64,000 bases of DNA, taken from assembly GCF_005576615.1 (NCBI RefSeq), contig NZ_CP040330.1, positions 3,348,001 to 3,412,000 of the forward strand, given 5' to 3'. A program made the translations under genes and the position numbers. This document shows positions 61,842 through 64,000 of the stretch, in pieces (positions within the stretch are counted from its first letter, which is position 1; the number at the start of each line of letters is the position of its first letter). The stretch comes from Natrinema versiforme (GTDB taxonomy: Archaea; Halobacteriota; Halobacteria; Halobacteriales; Natrialbaceae). The notes under the pieces are model-generated. The model had not been told where the DNA came from. It did no database searches and saw nothing but the letters and a program-made list of their open reading frames with translations.

Positions 61842-62810
61842 TCACTCCGCCGGAAATTGCTCTAGCGGGTCGGCCGTGGCCGTCAGTGCGAGTGCGAGTT
61901 TGATTCGCGCCTTCTGTGCGGAGAGGTCGCCGGCGAACCCGACGCCCTGTTGGCGCAACGTCTCGCCGCCGCCCGGGTTGCCGTAGACGGGGGCCGTGGC
62001 TCCGCCGAGACAGCGCGAGGCAACGACGACCGGGACGCCCGCGTCGAGCGCGTCGGCGATCGCGTCGCTGAGGGCTGCGGTCGTGTTACCGAGACCGGTG
62101 CCTTCGATAACGAGGCCGTCGACGCCGGCATCGACCGCCTCGTCGACGGGATCGCGCGGACAGTCGGCGTAGCTCGGAACGATCCGGACCGCCGCGTCCG
62201 GCACGACGGGGTCGAAGAGCGCGTTCGCCTCGGGCGGCGAGTAGTGAAACCGGAAGCCGCCGTGATCGAGCGAGGCGACCGGCCCCGAGTCGGGCGACCG
62301 GAACGTATCGAGGCGGCTCGTGTGGGCCTTCGTGACGGACCGCGCCTCGTGGAGTTGCTCGTCGAAGGCGACATAGGAGCCGCCGGCCGCCTGCACCGCG
62401 TCGTGGTCCGCGGCTCGGACCGCGGTAACGATGTTCGCGGGCCCGTCGGGACTGATTTCGTCGGGTCGGCGCTGTGCGCCTGTGAACACGATCGGAGTGT
62501 CGCCGCCCAGAGTCTGGTCGGCGAAAAACGCCGACTCCTCTAAGGTGTCCGTTCCGTGAGTTACGACGATCGCGTCTGCACCCGCCGAGATCGCCGCCTC
62601 GGCTCGCCTGACGATCGTCACCATCGTCTCGAAGTCCATGGTGAAACTCGGAATCTGTGCGACCTGTTCGACCGAGACGGACGCGTAGTCGTCAATCTCG
62701 GGAATGTCCGCGAGCAGTTCGGACCCCTGCTTGTCCGGCTTGGCACCGTCATCCTTGCCGGTGCTTGCGATCGTGCCACCTGTGCTGAGTATATGAACGT
62801 TTGAATTCAT
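61842..62810 (-). CDS. L-asparaginase family amidohydrolase
   Basis: 322 residues. The first Thr motif STGGTIASTG is near the N-terminus and VTHGTDTLEESAFF holds the second Thr-Asp pair. The C-terminal VIEGTGLGNTTAALSDAI is as in type I/II asparaginases. It would release ammonia from Asn, Gln or a related amide. Together with the carbamoylase it suggests an amide-nitrogen catabolic cluster. Confidence 0.92.
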   Translation of the reverse strand: MNSNVHILSTGGTIASTGKDDGAKPDKQGSELLADIPEIDDYASVSVEQVAQIPSFTMDFETMVTIVRRAEAAISAGADAIVVTHGTDTLEESAFFADQTLGGDTPIVFTGAQRRPDEISPDGPANIVTAVRAADHDAVQAAGGSYVAFDEQLHEARSVTKAHTSRLDTFRSPDSGPVASLDHGGFRFHYSPPEANALFDPVVPDAAVRIVPSYADCPRDPVDEAVDAGVDGLVIEGTGLGNTTAALSDAIADALDAGVPVVVASRCLGGATAPVYGNPGGGETLRQQGVGFAGDLSAQKARIKLALALTATADPLEQFPAE

Positions 62811-62901
62811 GCTATCTGTGGGATGATATTTGCTGCACCTAATCGTTTCGAAGCGAGAAGCGAGAGCGGACGGAAGTGGGAGTGGAGATCGGAGACATCG
62901 G

Positions 62902-63735
62902 TTAGTTTGCCGTATTGCGGATGACGAGCCAGCCGGCGATGAGCAGGAGGACCGTCGAGAAGACTGTCGTCACGCTGCCGAGGGCGAACAGTTCCGGCGT
63001 GGCCCGATCGGCTGACGCCACCGAGAACACCTGAATCGGCATCGTCGTTTCCCGGCCGACGAGCAACAGCCCTCGCTCGGCTTCGTTGTACGAGAGCGTG
63101 AACGCGAACACCGCCGCCCCGAGCACCGTCGGCAGAATCTGCGGCAGGACGACCTTGCGAAAGCTGGTGAGCTTGCTGGCACCCATCACCTGCGCCGCCC
63201 GCTCGTTTTCCCGCAGGTTCGGCGGGAAGCCGGCGAGCAACACGATCACGGCAAAGGGGAGCGTCCAGACGACGTGGACCGGAATCGCGAGCATGAGCCC
63301 CCGGTTGAGCTGAAACACCTGTGTCAGCAGTAGCAGCGTGCCGACGCCGTACGTGATCCCCGGCGTGATGATGCCGAGAATAATGAGATACAACATCCCG
63401 CGCTGCCCCCAGAAATCGTACCGGTACGCGAGGGCGGTCGCCGTCGCGAGTAGCGTCGTGATTACGGTCACGACCAGCGCGAGCTGGATCGACCGGGAAA
63501 TCGCACTCCACATCGTGCCGTTCGCGAACAGGGACTCGTAGGCCTCGAGCGTAAAGCCGGCGAAGGGCGCCGTCACACCGCCGGTGTTAAACGAAAACAC
63601 CAGCAGGGAGATGATCGGAGCGTAGATGTAGATCGCCATCAGGACGAAGTACGCCGTTACTAGTCGCTTGGTATTGAGCCGATTCAGCAGCCCCGTTACT
63701 GTAGATCCGTCTGTTGAACTCTGGCGAGTAGCCAT
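62902..63735 (-). CDS. ABC transporter permease, PotC-like
   Basis: 277 residues with six membrane helices. The EAA-type coupling loop NERAAQVMGASKLTSFRKVVLPQILP lies at about residue 186-210, as in PotC/ModB-like binding-protein-dependent permeases. The start at 63735 (MATRQSSTDG) is preferred over the longer frame. It is the likely partner of the ATPases at 58.5-60.9 kb, although it lies on the opposite strand. Confidence 0.9.
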   Translation of the reverse strand: MATRQSSTDGSTVTGLLNRLNTKRLVTAYFVLMAIYIYAPIISLLVFSFNTGGVTAPFAGFTLEAYESLFANGTMWSAISRSIQLALVVTVITTLLATATALAYRYDFWGQRGMLYLIILGIITPGITYGVGTLLLLTQVFQLNRGLMLAIPVHVVWTLPFAVIVLLAGFPPNLRENERAAQVMGASKLTSFRKVVLPQILPTVLGAAVFAFTLSYNEAERGLLLVGRETTMPIQVFSVASADRATPELFALGSVTTVFSTVLLLIAGWLVIRNTAN

Positions 63736-63859
63736 CACCCAATGTGGTACCCCATCACACATAAAACATGGTTTTTTACGGGACGGCCTCGCCTGCTGGC
63801 GACTTCGTCGCCGCTGCAACAACAGTCATAAGGCTCGAAAACCGATTTCAGATCAGATC

Positions 63860-64000
63860 ATGTCCCTAGACGAAAGTGAGATTTCTTTTCCGCAAGCAAA
63901 CATCGCAGCGATCAAAGGGATCGCAGGTGTTCTCGCTCCGTCGCTCGGCCCCGTGTCACACGACAAGTTCATCGGGGAACGGACCGCCTCGCAGGGGGCG
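63860..64000 (+). CDS. TCP-1/thermosome-like chaperonin, partial
   Basis: 47 codons run from ATG to the right edge with no stop. GIAGVLAPSLGPVSHDKFI resembles the N-terminal ATP-site region of group II chaperonins (thermosome: LRPTLGPKGMDKML). Some key residues differ, so it may be a diverged chaperonin-like paralogue rather than a core thermosome subunit. It faces the ABC permease gene head-to-head. Confidence 0.65.
   Translation, partial: MSLDESEISFPQANIAAIKGIAGVLAPSLGPVSHDKFIGERTASQGA

Overview
The window is from a haloarchaeon, probably of the Natrialba/Natrinema/Haloterrigena group. The evidence is a GC-rich, CTCGAG-rich backbone, strongly acidic proteins, Tat and lipobox exports, TFB, a doublet histone, archaeal RPA and CCA enzyme, the mptA route to archaeal pterins, and many promoters with a TATA box 24-30 nt before the start codon. 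All calls come from reading the sequence; no database search was possible.

Positions 1-12857 are different: visibly AT-richer, almost free of recognisable cellular genes, mostly transcribed leftward, and abutting the 3' end of a CAT-anticodon tRNA gene. This is most likely the right arm of an integrated virus or virus-like element. The core is a run of tightly spaced genes read from 12032 down to 7699: a small two-helix membrane protein, a signal-peptide spike-like protein with a C-terminal anchor, a large multi-helix membrane protein, and a P-loop ATPase with a zinc-finger-like tail. Further left are two unknown proteins, two winged-helix regulators, a DUF457-like membrane hydrolase, a cluster of tiny zinc-binding proteins and two more exported surface proteins. 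The layout recalls SNJ2-like pleolipoviruses, which integrate at tRNA-Met, but no capsid, replication or integrase gene is recognisable here and the left end lies outside the window.

From 12857 to about 55 kb the DNA is ordinary haloarchaeal chromosome. It carries seven tRNA genes (CAT, Asn with an intron, Arg, Thr, a His-like gene, Gly, Ile), a histone next to a histone-deacetylase-fold gene, RPA, TFB and a probable RNA polymerase epsilon subunit. It also carries an unusually complete set of NAD genes: a nicotinamidase-like gene, nicotinate phosphoribosyltransferase, nadA-nadB-nadC as an operon, NAD synthetase and NAD kinase. Between the genes are several unexplained repeats: tRNA 3'-end copies behind tRNA-Arg and tRNA-Ile that share a common spacer, a hairpin chain at 20.38-20.53 kb, and four copies of a 41-bp element around the nucleotidyltransferase gene at 49.1-50.0 kb.

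From about 56 to 64 kb there is an accessory catabolic cluster: an N-carbamoylase/amidase-type M20 hydrolase, two SDR dehydrogenases, two ABC ATPases, an ABC permease, an asparaginase, and the start of a TCP-1/thermosome-like chaperonin running off the right edge. Between tRNA-Ile and this cluster lies about 0.85 kb of AT-rich DNA without a gene, which may be the scar or edge of another insertion.
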